The notes under the pieces were generated by a model. It ran no database searches and had not been told where the DNA came from. It was given only the letters and a program-made list of their open reading frames with translations. Of a stretch of DNA of 64,000 nucleotides, positions 45,301 to 56,766 are shown piece after piece. Positions within the stretch are counted from its first letter, which is position 1. Each line of letters starts with the position of its first letter. Both the position numbers and the translations under genes were made by a program. This DNA comes from Castor canadensis (Eukaryota > Chordata > Mammalia > Rodentia > Castoridae), in contig NC_133389.1 of NCBI RefSeq assembly GCF_047511655.1, positions 38,485,295 to 38,549,294 of the forward strand, written 5' to 3'.

Positions 45301-46435
45301 TGATTCTCTGGATTTCATTGGTTTACTCACATATCTCCTCTGGAAACAACCTAGGTGTGATGTTCCATAATCTGTTAATGATCTAGACCAGGGGCAGCTG
45401 CTAAAGTGAGGCAGGGCCATTTCTGCAGAGTAGCAGCAATTCCCATGGACTGTCCATTCTGGAGGTAGGGCAACTATGTCCTGCTGGGGGATTTTGGAGT
45501 GGTGGGTGAATCTAGGTATGTGAAGTAGCAGTTGGGGGCCAGGTGAAGGGGCTACAGACCACTGGTCAGAGTATATCCACTCTCTACATCTTACCCTGCA
45601 CAGAAGGTCCAGTAGCAGCTTCAGCAGAAGAAAGCTCTGTCTGCAGAGCTTTTTCCCTTTCTACCTAGGCCTCCAGTTTGATGTTCCCTTTACACAGTGA
45701 CAGACCAGTCATTCTTATCCTTCATATATGTGCTTGATTAGGTGGTAGGTTTAAGGCTGTAGACAATTAGCTTGCTCCTGTGCAAGATCTCTGCCCTGGG
45801 TATGGGACCCAGGTGCCAAAAAGCAAGGTTTGGCAGCCTCTGATCAGCCTGTATGCAGAGAGGCTCATGGTTGTATATGCACATACATACTGGGCTAGGT
45901 GATGAAGATAGGGACATAGCTGATTGATTGCAGGGGGCTCTGCAGGGCTTGCGCATTCCTGTGCCCACTTTTTTGCCCTGGGCAGGGTAACAGTCACTGG
46001 TTTGGTGTCCATCTGGATGGGGTAAGGCTTGCTCACTTGTGCTTAGCCCTCTGAGTGGTTGTTTCCTTTGCAGGTGGCTTGGTCTGGTGGCTCTTACCAC
46101 CAATATGCTGGGCTGGAATGGTCATAGTTGAGGGATAGAGCAGATCAGTTCCCACTTCTGTGGGGCTGCTTTGGGCTCTGCCCAAGGAGAGTGTTCTCTT
46201 TGTTTCTTTTATAGATCTAAAGTTCAATATTCTTTTCTAAAACCACTAGCTGTCTAGTGTCTTTTACTGATGTCTTCTCATGGCTTCCTAATTTGTCTGC
46301 CTTACCTAGTGGTAAGTGAAGTTTTATTACTGCTTTGTGGAGATGCAGGAATGTGATGGGTATCTGCAATCTGCTGTTTTGAATTCATGCCTTTTTACAG
46401 TAGTCTAACAACTTGACCTAAGTCTATGTATAGTC
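45301..46435 (-). mobile_element. Possible L1 5' region (low confidence)
   Basis: GC-richer sequence with TGGTGGGTGAATC..., GGGGATTTTGGAG and a final CTTACCTAGTGGTAAGTGAAGTTTTATTACTGC...ATCTGCTGTTTTG looks like an L1 5' UTR in reverse, comparable in texture to 23,700-24,930. Open stretches at 45738-46227 (-) have no domain. Could equally be unique sequence. Confidence 0.35.
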
Positions 46436-46446
46436 TAATGTCATAA

Positions 46447-46566
46447 TACATCCCTGTAATCCCAGCACTGAGGAGGCTGAGGCAGGAGGATGGTGAGTTT
46501 GAGGCCAGCCTGGGCTACAGAGAGAGCCTCTGTCTCAAAAAGTAATACAGACAAAAAAAAAAAAAA
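46447..46566 (+). mobile_element. B1 SINE monomer
   Basis: ACATCCCTGTAATCCCAGCACTGAGGAGGCTGAGGCAGGAGGATGGTGAGTTTGAGGCCAGCCTGGGCTACA is a well-preserved B1 (7SL-derived) body. It ends CTGTCTCAAAA with a later A15 tail and no ID unit. Confidence 0.9.
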
Positions 46567-46599
46567 ACACTAAGTAGAAAAATATTGACTTTTCTCGGG

Positions 46600-47260
46600 G
46601 TATTCAGCATACTCTGCAGACAGAGAAGAGACAATCAGAAGAAATGTCAAGATATACAACCAAAGAACTGAAACTGCTAGAGGACACAGGTAAAACCTAA
46701 AGAAGATAAGAACAGTTAAGATTTCATACAGCACAAAGACTTCAAAGTAAAAATTCCCAAACCATTAAAGTGGAGTATACCTGCTTTAGCCAAAAAAATT
46801 AAGTGCAAGAAATATTGTAAAATACAGATAAATTTTAAAGAGGAGAGTTACGAAAGAAAAGGAAGGAAAGTATGAGAAGTAAAAACCAGATCCAGGACAC
46901 CTTCCATTGGGATTATAGTTGTTCAAGAAAGAGAAAAAGAATAAATAGAAAGGCAATAAGTAAATGTTAATGAAAGAAAATTTTTCTGCAAATTTAAAGG
47001 ATTCACCTAAACCAAAGAAACATAGACGTCTATACAAATACCTAAAAGCTTTTAGGCAAAAATAACAAATTACTTATGAAGAAATGATAATTAGACTAAC
47101 ATCAGAGTTCTCATATGCAACAGTAGAAAAGAGAAGATACTAAAAAAAGCATTTATGGGTTCAACCAAAGAAAAGGAGTGAACATTGAGAGTCCTATGTA
47201 TACAAACTAAGTGTACCTTGAGTTACAAAAAGGAAGTCATAATATCTAGGAATATGCTAT
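46600..47260 (+). mobile_element. Ancient L1/HAL1-like ORF1 fragment
   Basis: GAAATGATAATTAGACTAACATCAGAGTTCTCATATGCAACAGTAGAAAAGAGAAG near 47,085 is the decayed L1 ORF1 text (TADFxSETxxAxREW region). No usable frame; boundaries uncertain. Confidence 0.5.
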
Positions 47261-47374
47261 ATATAACTGTTATGTAAGAAGTCTTGAACAGAGTACGAGG
47301 AATGTCCTAACTGTACTGTCCTATTTCAGTTAAACTTAAGGTGCAAAGAGTCCAGATAAGAATATTATAGTCTA

Positions 47375-47788
47375 AATTGCATCCTGTCCCCAAAATATCA
47401 AGTCCTAACTCCCAATTCTTCAGAATGACCTTATTTCCATATTGAAGATGTAATTAATTAAGATTAGATCATACTGGAATGGGGTGAGCCTTGCAAAAAA
47501 GAGGAAATTTGCACACAAGCACACACAGGAAGAATGTCACTTGAAGGGAAAGGCATTGGGGTGGGGAGTGATTCTTCTACAAGCCAAGAACACCAGAAAT
47601 TTCCAGCAAACAACCAGAATCTAGGGGAAAGGCATGGAACAGATTCATCCCCATAGCCCTCAAAAGGAACAAAGTCTGTTAACACTTTGTTCTCAGACTT
47701 CTGTTTTCCAAAATTGTGAGACGATAAATTTCTGTCCTCTTAGTTTATGGTACTTTGTTACAGGAGCCCTATCCAACTGATATAGTAG
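47375..47788 (+). mobile_element. MLT1-type MaLR LTR
   Basis: TTGCATCCTGTCCCCAAAATATCAAGTCCTAACTCCCAATTC...ACCTTATTTCC...GAAGATGTAATTAATTAAGAT...CAGACTTCTGTTTTCCAAAATTGTGAGACGATAAATTTCTGT...TACTTTGTTACAGGAGCCC is the MLT1 LTR in sense order. Confidence 0.87.
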
Positions 47789-47904
47789 TTTCAGTGCTCC
47801 TATATAGAGAATGGAGAAAGGAGGAAAGAAGTAGAAAGTAAAAAATCTCATTTTACTCTAGGAAAGAAATATTACACCTTGGTTGGGTAAAACAGAGTGC
47901 CTTG

Positions 47905-48420
47905 CTGTATCAGTTTTCTGTTCCCTTGTGAAAAATTGCCATAGATTTAATGGCTTAAAACTCCAGAAATAGAATGTCAATTTTGTTCATTAGCAATTTC
48001 TGAGTCAAGAATTCAGCTACAGAGTGGCTGGGTCCTCTCTTTTGCTAAGTACTCTGGCACTATGGCTAAGCAAAAGACTCAGCTAACCTATAGCTGAACT
48101 CTGGTGGCTGAAATCAAGATGTTATCTAAGAAACTGTGATTTCATCTGAGGCACAGGGCCCTCTTTGCAGGGTTACTGTGGTTGGCTGTTTTCAATTTCT
48201 TGCATTTGTGGGACTAAAATGACTATTTCCTTCCTGGCTTTTGGCCAGAGTTTACTCTCAGCAACTTAAGGCTACCTCTAGATACTAGCCACATGACCTT
48301 TTCACCACATGGCAGTTTACTTTTAAGCCAACAGAAAAATTCCTTCCCATGTGCTACATATCTTTTTTTATGTAACCTTATCAAAGGAACGACTATCCAT
48401 CATGTTCACAGGTCCTGACT
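47905..48420 (-). mobile_element. MaLR/MLT-like LTR (tentative)
   Basis: GCTGTATCAGTTTTCTGTTCCCTTGTGAAAAATTGCCATAGATTTAATGGCTTAAAACTCCAGAAATAG has the layout of a reversed MaLR-type LTR end. The rest is diverged. Confidence 0.45.
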
Positions 48421-49270
48421 ACCACGTGAGATGTATATACCGGGTGCAGTAATCTTGGAGGCCATCCCAGAGTTTTGTGTTCCCCATTTGGTTAGGGAAA
48501 TAATGGAAGATTACTCTTTTCAAATAAGATGGTCATGTGGACTTAATCCTGAAAACCAAAAAATAAAACAAACACAAAAGAAGATAACCACTTGTCAATC
48601 TAAAATAACAATAGAGAATGGCTCTTGGAAAAATCATATTTATTCAGAAATGAGTAACAGAATTCCAGTCTGGGAAATACAGGCTATGAAAACTCATAAG
48701 TACATTCAGGGGAGTTCAGATAAGGGAAGGCTTTTAAGAACAAAAAGAAGTCCACATCAGTTGCTCTGAAACAAGGTTAATTGGTTTCCACTACACAGTT
48801 GTTTTTAGGCCAGTGTCTTATCTGAACTTCTTCAGTCTTCAAGATTTTCTTGTGGTAAACCTTGATACAGAAAAATATGTACAAAGTGAGCTAGGCGTGT
48901 AAGCCAAATAAGGTATGAGATGTATATAGTATGTGAAGGAATTTCTTGTGGGTTTTAGGAGGTCCTTGTGATAGTACCTATCCCAAGTGCAAGACTAAGT
49001 TCCCGTTACTTCATTAGCTGCTGCCTCTACTTTGTCTAGAGTGGACAAAAATGACCAACTTGTGTCAGTAAATTTTACATTTAATTTCCACACACTAAAG
49101 GAATAAAAATACCCACGTTAACATCTCTGTTCTAATAAGGAGAATTTTGGAGAACATAAGTAAAAAATAATTAATGAACATTAAGATGAGGAAGAAAATA
49201 AAATACAGCAGTCATTAAATGCTATGGAACTGAATCTCTTTTAAAGAAGATTGTGAAATTAATATAAAAA
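48421..49270. other. Intron 4 sequence, nothing recognised
   Basis: It contains a 112-codon open stretch (48431-48769, +) with no domain or family resemblance. Treated as non-coding. Confidence 0.45.
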
Positions 49271-49544
49271 ACCAATCTTGAGACTTACTCTTCTGGTAAT
49301 GGCAAATAGATAATTAATTCAGATCAGCCTTCCTGCTGAACAATAAAAAGGTGGACAAGATTTTAAAACCATCTTACTAAAATAAGCACCAAAGAGCCAA
49401 GAAGATGTTACTATCAGGTCAGCATCCAGAAGAGGACAGAAATTCAGAGAAGACATTTAAAATGTGGAGTTGCTTTTGCCTCGTGTATATTGTCTTTTTC
49501 AGAAGTCAGTGAGGCTGCTGAAAGGCTGAGTTTTAAACTTGTTT

Positions 49545-50222
49545 GTGGGCCAGGGAAATAAAATGAATTTCAGGGCCTACAAAAGATGGCACCCATAAAA
49601 GCTACTTAGTCTGGGTTGGCATTATGAAGAGTTGTACTCTAGTTAGGCAGGCTAGCAAACAGATATCCCCAGCATGGCTCTGAGCCATCTCTAGAGCAAT
49701 AAATCCCCTCTAAATTGTAAATACTGAGGCATTAGTAAATATCTTTGCAAGATATTGTCCTGCACCTTTGGATCTGACTTGTGAGGTAAAGGAGGCCTGC
49801 CCCCAATTTGACCTCCCAAGCCAAGTCCTCTACTTAAGACCTTATGAATATTGGTTACATCTCATACATACAATTAAAGGACAAAATTAGCATAAGCTCA
49901 TGCTCAGAATACCCCATGTTATGTGATAAGGCTGTATTAATTAAACCTGCCAGCTACCCTATTCCCTGCCTACAGACTGCCCAGATTTTTCCTGCCTTAC
50001 AACTTATAAAATGGGCATAAACAAAGAAATCAATGCTTCCATGCCACATGGCAAAACCCACCACTTCTCTTGCAGTGCTTTCTATTAGTCTTTCTTTCCT
50101 TTCAATAAAGTTTTGCTACTGTTTTGCAATTTGTGTCTCTGTCCAGTTCTCTGTTCAGGTGACATAAGAACTTGGGATCTTCTGGACTAGTATCTTCTTA
50201 GACTACTCACCCTGGTAACACT
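49545..50222 (+). mobile_element. Probable solo LTR (class I type)
   Basis: AATAAA at 50104-50109 is followed by TTTTGCTACTGTTTTGCAATTTGTGTCTCTGTCCAGTTCTCTGTTCAGGTGACATAAGAACTTGGGATC, the typical R/U5 ending of gamma-type LTRs. The 5' edge near 49545 (TGTGGGCCAGGG) is a guess. No internal genes. No TSD verified. Confidence 0.55.
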
Positions 50223-51630
50223 AGGAGACAAGATGAACAAAAGTAACAACTCTTCACATGAACTGAATGAAGCTCAAGTGTGAGTCATTTATGTGCTATC
50301 TGTGAGCCCAATTATATCAGGGCAGCTAGAATCACAGAAAAAGTTCAATATAGTCCAGTTTTGATATTTAACAATCTTACTAAACTCAGGGGCCTGGTAG
50401 ATGCAAACAAAAATTCACTCAAGAAATGTTGTAAAATTGATCATGGTAATTGTTGTACAGCTTTGTAAACATACTAAAAATTACTGAATTGTGTACTTTA
50501 AATGAGTGAACAATATTTTATGTAAAAAGAAAAATTCACCTTAAAGGGAAATAACATCCTTGGCCTCAGAATTTTTTATAAATAAAACTTCAGTAAGTAA
50601 TTACTTTTAAAAAAATAGACATATGAAGAAACACAACCCCATGAACAAGACCCAGCACATATTACAGGTAAAATTGAGATCTACTGTACTCCCAAGAGCA
50701 AAGGTGTTAATGTGCTAATGTACTCACAGAGAGATAAAAACCAAGCTAAAATTTCATGGAGGTTTGGGGAAAAAAAAAATAAAAATTCAAATAGTGTGAA
50801 TTTATGCTTCTGGTAGCAGCAGAGTATTGCCAGATCAAGGCATCTGCAGAATATTCTACATATTGGAAAAATGAAAACAATTACCTGAAAAGTCTAAAGA
50901 ACAGTCAAAAGCAGGCATAAACTGGAGTAGTATCTACACTTGTCAGAAGGAACCCCGCTGAATGAATTTTTTCATTCAAAATTATATAATTTTCATCTAA
51001 GGGCAGACCTCAGGCAGCACCATACAAAGTGCTGGGAAAGTTGTTGGAAACCTCCAATATGAACTTTTGATTTCATCTCTAAGTAACAGAGACCAACTTT
51101 ATTCTTCCACCTGGAACAACAATTTAAAAAACCCAGAGAAAATATGTAAATCAGTGGTTTTCAAGACACTGGACCCATAAAGCAATGGGAAACAAACAAG
51201 GTGAACCCTGCATTTTCCCTGGCTTACTTCCTTAAGAGTTTCCAGTTCATAGCATAGAAAGAAAGATCCAGAAGAACCACTTCTACTCCCTGAGATGAGA
51301 AGCCCAGGTAGATTAAAGTAGCTGGAGTTCACAGAACTGTGTAACCAGAGGAGAATGCTGCATAGAGAACTCCAGACATCTGCAAGGTGTTTCTCTCAAG
51401 TGTTCAGCATATGCATGTGAAGAAACTGCCCAAGGAGAAAACCACCATGATGATTAAAGGGCACGATTCCCAGCATTCACACAGGACCAGAGTAGTGCCT
51501 GTCTCTCCTAGACAAGCTGAAATACTTTAGGATTCCAAAAGCATTAGATACTCAAAAGGGTCTTGCTTCAATAATGGAAACTAATTAGCCCTAGGTAAAT
51601 ACTACACTGATCCTGCATTACAGATCTTAA
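50223..51630. other. Intron 4, old repeat-like debris
   Basis: The A-rich text resembles decayed L1/HAL1 5' regions (for example GAAAAATGAAAACAATTACCTGAAAAG near 50,866), but no boundary or frame can be set. No gene. Confidence 0.35.
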
Positions 51631-51639
51631 GAGCAAAAC

Positions 51640-52690
51640 CCAAATATCTGTTTCCAAGTAATTGTGTCTAAGAACAAAGCTCAAGAATATTTATAGAGAT
51701 ACAAAAATATTGAACACTCAAACATGCAAAATTAATACATTGTAGCATCCAATCAATGATGACCAAGCATGCAAAGCAGAAAAGTACAAGGGCATGGCTC
51801 AAGTGGTAGAGGCCTTGAGGTCAGTCTCTAGTACTACCAAAAAGAGGCAGAAAAATACAACCTGTGAGGAAAATGGGTTAATGAAAACCAATCCAGAATT
51901 GATAATGTTTTAGAATTAATATGTGTGGACATCAAAATTACAACTATATTCCATATATCTAAAAACAAACAGACTTAGAACATGTATGTTTATCCCCCAT
52001 TTAAATTTTAGTGATTAAAAAACTAGTTTCAAGATGAAAAATAACACTGGATAGGATTAACATTGGCAAGAAGAAAAGACTGGAGAAGTCAATAATAAAA
52101 ACTATACAAAAAGACAAAGAAAGAAAAATAAGTTAATGAAAAGAGAATCTGTGAGCTCTGAGGGACAAAAAGTGGAATAATGGCTATGTAATTAGTGTCC
52201 CTGAAAAGAGGACTTGGAGGCCAAAAAGTAGTATTTGAAGATACAGTGGTCCAAAGGTTTACCAATTTGATGGAAACTATAAACTCATATATTCAATAAG
52301 TTTATGAGGCCAGGAAAAAGAAACCTGAAGAAATGATACCAAGAAACATAAACTGCTCAAAATGAGGGATAAAGAAAAAATCTTAAAAGCAACAAAGGGA
52401 AAAGACAAATTATAAAGAACAAAGATAAGCCTACTCCTCCTCGTTAGAAACAATTTAAGTGAAATGAAATACTCAAAAAATGGCCAATCTAGAATTCTAT
52501 ACTCTGTGAAACTATCTTTCATAAACAAAGACTTGCTATGAAAAGCAGTCTGCTAACATCCATTCTGCTTCAGGGAATCTTTCCTATATTATGAGGGCAT
52601 GAGAAATCATAAGGACATCTGCAAAGATGATTATTTTAGCATTCATAGCAGAGTAATGGTGTGTATCAATAGAGGCATGGTGAAATAAAT
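51640..52690 (+). mobile_element. Ancient L1 ORF1-region fragment, split by a SINE
   Basis: CAGAAAAATACAACC...GAAAACCAATCCAG, then TTAAAAGCAACAAAGGGAAAAGACAAATTATAAAGAACAA and GGCCAATCTAGAATTCTATACTCTGTGAAACTATC near 52,480 follow L1 ORF1 in order (the ILYPAKLSF equivalent). Non-functional. Confidence 0.7.
51790..51846 (+). mobile_element. Short ID-like SINE with TSD
   Basis: GGGCATGGCTCAAGTGGTAGAG, a 15-20 base deletion, GGTCAGTCTCTAGTACTACC and a short A tail. Flanks GCAGAAAAGTACAA (51776-51789) and GCAGAAAAATACAA (51847-51860) differ by one base. Confidence 0.88.
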
Positions 52691-52699
52691 TAAGATTAT

Positions 52700-53149
52700 C
52701 CACTCACACAGACCATCAACCAACTACTAAAAAAATGGATCAGAGTTATACTATATTCCTTAGAGATAGTTCCATGTGATATTGCATAGAAAGCATGATT
52801 CTGATAATGGTATGATATCCCATTTTTACATAATAAACAATCCCAGGGAAAGGAAAATACTGTGTCAGTATCACAACATTCACATTGCCTTATCTTTATG
52901 TACTCCACTCCCAAGAAGTTCAGCTTGCTTTCCTTACACCAGATTCCCTGACACTTGTCTGTTGGTGATAGGAAAGCCCAGAAAGACGGCCTTATCCATT
53001 GATGATATCCAGGGCATTTAGAGTACAGAATTCTTTTGGTAATAATACTTAAGAATATGTCTGAGATAAGTCCCCTTCCCCAGTTTTTCATCCTAGCAAA
53101 GTTGGATATATCGCTCTGTGTTTGAGTTCATTCACTTCTGGGTTTGCAG
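52700..53149. other. End of intron 4
   Basis: Unique-looking DNA running into the exon 5 acceptor. The 131-codon - strand open stretch 52696-53091 has no recognised domain and does not look coding. Confidence 0.45.
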
Positions 53150-53263
53150 CCAGAGAAGACCAGCCAGAGAAACCTCACTTTGACTCTCGCAGTGTGATAT
53201 TTGAACTGGATTCGTGCAATGGGAATGGGAAGGTTTGCCTTGTCTACAAAAGTGGGAAGCCAG
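53150..53263 (+). CDS. TPGS2: TPGS2 coding exon 5
   Basis: The acceptor GTTTGCAG ends at 53149 and the donor GTAAGG starts at 53264. The 114 bp comprise two bases completing an Ala codon, 37 codons and one trailing base. The product includes PEKPHFDSRSVIFELDSCNG followed by KVCLVYKSGKP. Alternating hydrophobic residues (VIFEL, KVCLVY) suggest two beta strands of the domain core. The first residues (A-R-E-D-Q) differ slightly from what I recall for the human protein, a conservative change. Intron 4 before it is about 15 kb and contains the intact L1 ORF2. Confidence 0.95.
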
Positions 53264-54789
53264 GTAAGGATCATTTATAAGAATGGTCATATAATTTGAG
53301 TGTGATCTAAACTGACTGCTTGTAAGCCACCACACAAAAGGCACATATCTCTGGCCACCTGAGGTGTTGCCAGGTCTCTTGTATGTGCCAAGACCCAGAA
53401 ATCTCCCTTGGTACTCTCTAATCATTCCCTGCTGGGTTAATTTCTGGAGTCCTTTTATCCCTTTTCCTTTGTGAGTCACTGAAAAATAGTCAATGGGATT
53501 TGATAATAGATGAGGAAAAATTAAAAGAAATAGTCTTTCTTTTTATAGACTCCTGCAGGCTCATAAGTTAGATAAGCATTCAGGAAACATACTATCTTTT
53601 ATACTTTGTATATCCAGGCCAATTAGCAGCAGTAAAAACTGGAATTTCTAGACCTCAAAACCCCAAGTGGGGTTCATATGGTAGCTACTGAGGTTCTGCA
53701 TCCTTGAGCAGCAACAGTCCCCTAACTCCCTAATGGCAGATCCGATCTAGGGATTCTGAACCTACAGAGGTGGCCAAACCCTCTTAGGTAGCTGTGTCTG
53801 ATGGGGTGAGAAGGTGCAGACAACAGGATTACTTCTGAGGCAAGGAGAGATCTCTAGCTGAAAGAATCTTAGCAAAATAGCCTTACAGCTGCATCTTGAA
53901 CTATGGTTAGAATTAGATATGGAGGAAAGGTAAAGGGAGCATCCAAGCAAAGGGACAAATAGTTAAAAGCCATGTCATGAGAAAGTACAACTGATTTGGG
54001 GGAATTCCAATTCAGTGGGCTGCATGGTTTTTCTAAGGGATGAAGAGAAGATGAAGCCAGAAGGCTGACTGTACCCTCTCATGCAGAGCTTTGAAAGGAG
54101 AGCCAGACAAGAGTTTGAACATGACCTGGGTAGAAGTTTGGGAAGTCAGTTCATGGGAAGTTAGCAGAATGGCAGGATTCAAATGAAAATATGACCATAA
54201 CAGTTTTGGAGAAGGAAGAGACTAGGTGATGGAGGCCCCATAGATCTTATAGCTATCTAGACAGCAAATGAGCTAGGATAGGCTTGAAGCAGTTAGAATG
54301 GAAGATAAGAAACAGGTATGAGACAGGAGGCGGTAGTATAGTGCCTGTTCAGCTCAGTTAGAATATCCCACAACAGTACGGGCAGGATTTCCAGATTGGA
54401 CCTTCTCAGGATTTTTCACAGCACTGCTGATTCTGAGAGAGAGCAAAAGCCTGAGCTGCTCAGAGTTTCTGTTGGGAAAGCTGAAAACACAGTATGTACC
54501 CACTGGAGGTGGGAGTGCTGAGTCCACAGAAAAGGAACATCTGCTTAGCCTGAATGTTCTTCCAGACGGTCAGAGCCTAGTGCATACCCACTGACTGATC
54601 AGTTGAGGATTTGTAAGAGTATCAAAGAAACTGATACTGGAGAATGGGACTGGGAGCAGAAAAAAGAATTTTTGTAGTTTACTCCTCTCAACTATTGGAT
54701 TTTTTTTAACCATGAGTATATATTGACTTTATAGTTAAGAGGAAAAAAGTGCTAAATTAACCATTTATTTCCTGTTTGTGCTATGTTAG
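53264..54789. other. TPGS2: Intron 5
   Basis: GTAAGG...TTAG boundaries. The middle (about 53,930-54,310) looks like the same old interspersed repeat as 11,530-12,025 (GATGAAGCCAGAAGGCTGACTG, CATGCAGAGCTTTGAAAGG, GACCTGGGTAGAAG). The rest is unassigned. Confidence 0.55.
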
Positions 54790-54950
54790 GATTAGCACAA
54801 GACACTGAGATCTGGTTCCTGGATAGAGCATTGTACTGGCATTTTCTCACAGATACCTTTACCGCCTATTATCGTCTGCTCATCACCCATCTGGGCCTGC
54901 CCCAGTGGCAGTATGCCTTCACTAGCTATGGCATTAGCCCACAGGCCAAG
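54790..54950 (+). CDS. TPGS2: TPGS2 coding exon 6
   Basis: The acceptor TATGTTAG ends at 54789 and the donor GTAAGG starts at 54951. The 161 bp complete one glycine codon and add 53 codons. The peptide is rich in aromatics (TEIWFLDRALYWHFLTDTFT, then the LGLPQWQYAFTSYGISPQAK segment) and is the best conserved, most recognisable part of TPGS2. It is probably helical packing at the end of the folded domain. Intron 5 before it is 1.5 kb. If the following intron were retained, the frame would stay open for only 18 more codons, to 55004, so a truncated isoform is conceivable but unsupported. Confidence 0.95.
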
Positions 54951-55794
54951 GTAAGGGAAGAATACCTATCATCTGAAAATGTGATGTACGTCAAAATCTT
55001 CTGAGGAAATGCATAATTTCTAGCTTCCCCATCTGATTTAATAGATCTTATGTGGAACTCAGTAATCTATATTTCCAATAAGCAAGCAAATGATTCCAAT
55101 GTAGGCAGACAACCTTACTTTGTACTGATCTAGTTAAGTGATACTAACTTTAGCTGACCCTCAGAATTACCTGAGGAGTTATTTTTAATTAAATGTGACT
55201 GAGGGCTTAGATCCAGTACTGGCTTGGCAATACATGTACTCAGAATAAAAAGTCTCTTACTGCCCTGCTCTCCCAGCATACTGCCCCAGAGTTAGCCATG
55301 GTTACTAGTTTAGGTACCCTTCCTGAGATATTCACTGCATGTATAGCATAAATCCATGTTTGCTTGACTCCTTTTTTTTGCTAAATCACAAGTGTAATAT
55401 ATTATTGATTATTCACATTATGCACCTTGTTTTTTTTTTTTGAACACCACTTGGATCTGTCAGTACATAGAGAGCTGCCTTGTCTTGTTTAATAGCTGTA
55501 GAGTATTCCATTGTACAGATAGACCCCATTTATATCACAGGTCTGGGCACCATTTCAAATATACAGATCCCAGAGAAATACTGATACACAACCTGGCTTT
55601 CGAACACCAAGTATGGTCAAAATTTGTGACTTAAGTAAACTGATATGGGCTCTTTCATAGTGATTTCTCACTAAATCAGCAGGAAATTAGGGACTTATTT
55701 CTAGTGCATTTTTACTATTTATCAAATGCCACTTGACTACTTCCACCTCACAGCCATTGTGAGGTGGCTGTGATGAAAGAAAGGTCAGGTTGGT

Positions 55795-55972
55795 CACCTG
55801 TAGCTTACGCCTGTAATCTAGCTGCTCAAGAGACAGAGATCAGTTAGAAGCCAGCCCAGGCAAATAGTTCATAAGACCCTATCTGGGGGAAAAAAAAAAA
55901 TCACATAAAAGGGCTGGTGGAGTGGCTCAAGGTGTAGGCCCCGAGTTCAAGCCCCAGCACCAAAACAACAAC
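55795..55972 (+). mobile_element. Dimeric B1-ID SINE
   Basis: One B1-like unit (TTACGCCTGTAATCTAGCTGCTCAAGAGACAGAG...GCCAGCCCAGGCAAATAG), an A-rich linker and an ID-like unit (AAAGGGCTGGTGGAGTGGCTCAAGG...GAGTTCAAGCCCCAGCACC), then an A/C tail. It lacks the second B1-like unit of the trimers. Confidence 0.88.
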
Positions 55973-56305
55973 AAAAGTCAGTAAATGTGGGTGCCCTTTG
56001 CCCTCAGCAGTCTAGAAGAGAACACAAGCACGTGCAGCTTCCCTCAGGAAAGGCCTCTGTCATATCTTCTCCTCTGGCAGGGGAGGGTACTGCCAAAGTC
56101 CCCCTAAAGGGAACTAGCTGCTTTGGAGACAGAAGGAAGGAAGTGTACTTGGTTTCTTAATTCTCATACTGCATTTATTTTAAAGGTTATGAGGCCTCAT
56201 AAAACAACATGTGTGCCTGACCGAGGGTTGATGAGGTCTATCATCACTTTCTCTTAAATGAAGAGCTAATAGATTTTTAAGGAAGTTTTTCATAAACACT
56301 TATAC

Positions 56306-56412
56306 AAGTTGAGTATCACTTAACTGAAATGTTTGGGATCAGAAGTGTTTCAGATTGTGTAGTTTATTTGTTTTGTAATATTTGCATATAATTTACTGGT
56401 TGATGCTTAGAA
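56306..56412 (+). mobile_element. DNA-transposon-like remnant (family not named)
   Basis: CAAGTTGAGTATCACTTAACTGAAATGTTTGGGATCAGAAGTGTTTCAGATT followed by AATATTTGCATATA matches a common mammalian short repeat with this text. I do not assign the family. Confidence 0.55.
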
Positions 56413-56538
56413 TATTTCAGTTAGATTAGTACTGTCTTCTCTTTTTGCCCTAGCTCTGTACTCCTGCACCCTGACTAACCAGCACAAAGAATGGCATTTC
56501 TCCTTTGAATTGTGACCCTCTCTAATTCTGCTTTTCAG

Positions 56539-56766
56539 CAATGGTTCAGCATGTATAAACCCATCACCTACAACACAAACCTGATCACAGAAGAAACCGA
56601 CTCCTTCGTGAACAAGCTGGATCCCAGCAAAGTGTTCATGAGCAAGAACAAGCCATTAATCCCAAAAAAGAAAGGGCCTCTGCAGCCCGTGAGTAGCCAG
56701 AAAGGGCCCTCAACTCCTTCCACCTCTAAACCCTCCTCTGGCTCAGGAAACCCCAGCCGAAAATGA
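56539..56766 (+). CDS. TPGS2: TPGS2 last coding exon with stop
   Basis: The acceptor CTTTTCAG ends at 56538; 75 codons follow to TGA at 56764-56766. The folded part (QWFSMYKPITYNTN, EETDSFVNKLDPSKVF) gives way to a basic tail with several Lys-Lys pairs, then a Ser/Pro/Gly-rich low-complexity end (SGSGNPSRK). A flexible, positively charged tail would suit contact with acidic tubulin or partner subunits, but that is inference. With about 29 residues expected from the missing first exon, the total would be near 294 residues, close to the roughly 300 usual for the family. No disruption is seen. Confidence 0.95.
   Translation, partial: QWFSMYKPITYNTNLITEETDSFVNKLDPSKVFMSKNKPLIPKKKGPLQPVSSQKGPSTPSTSKPSSGSGNPSRK

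Larger units (their letters stand above)
54951..56538. other. TPGS2: Intron 6
   Basis: GTAAGG...TTTTCAG boundaries. It holds a dimeric SINE at 55,795-55,965 and a DNA-transposon-like fragment near 56,306. The remainder is unassigned. Confidence 0.7.

Noticed and set aside
48431..48769. 112-codon + strand ORF in intron 4
   Set aside because: No recognisable domain, ordinary intronic base composition, no splice or promoter support; chance ORF.
52696..53091. 131-codon - strand ORF just before exon 5
   Set aside because: No domain or conserved pattern; overlaps intron 4 end and no evidence of a separate gene.
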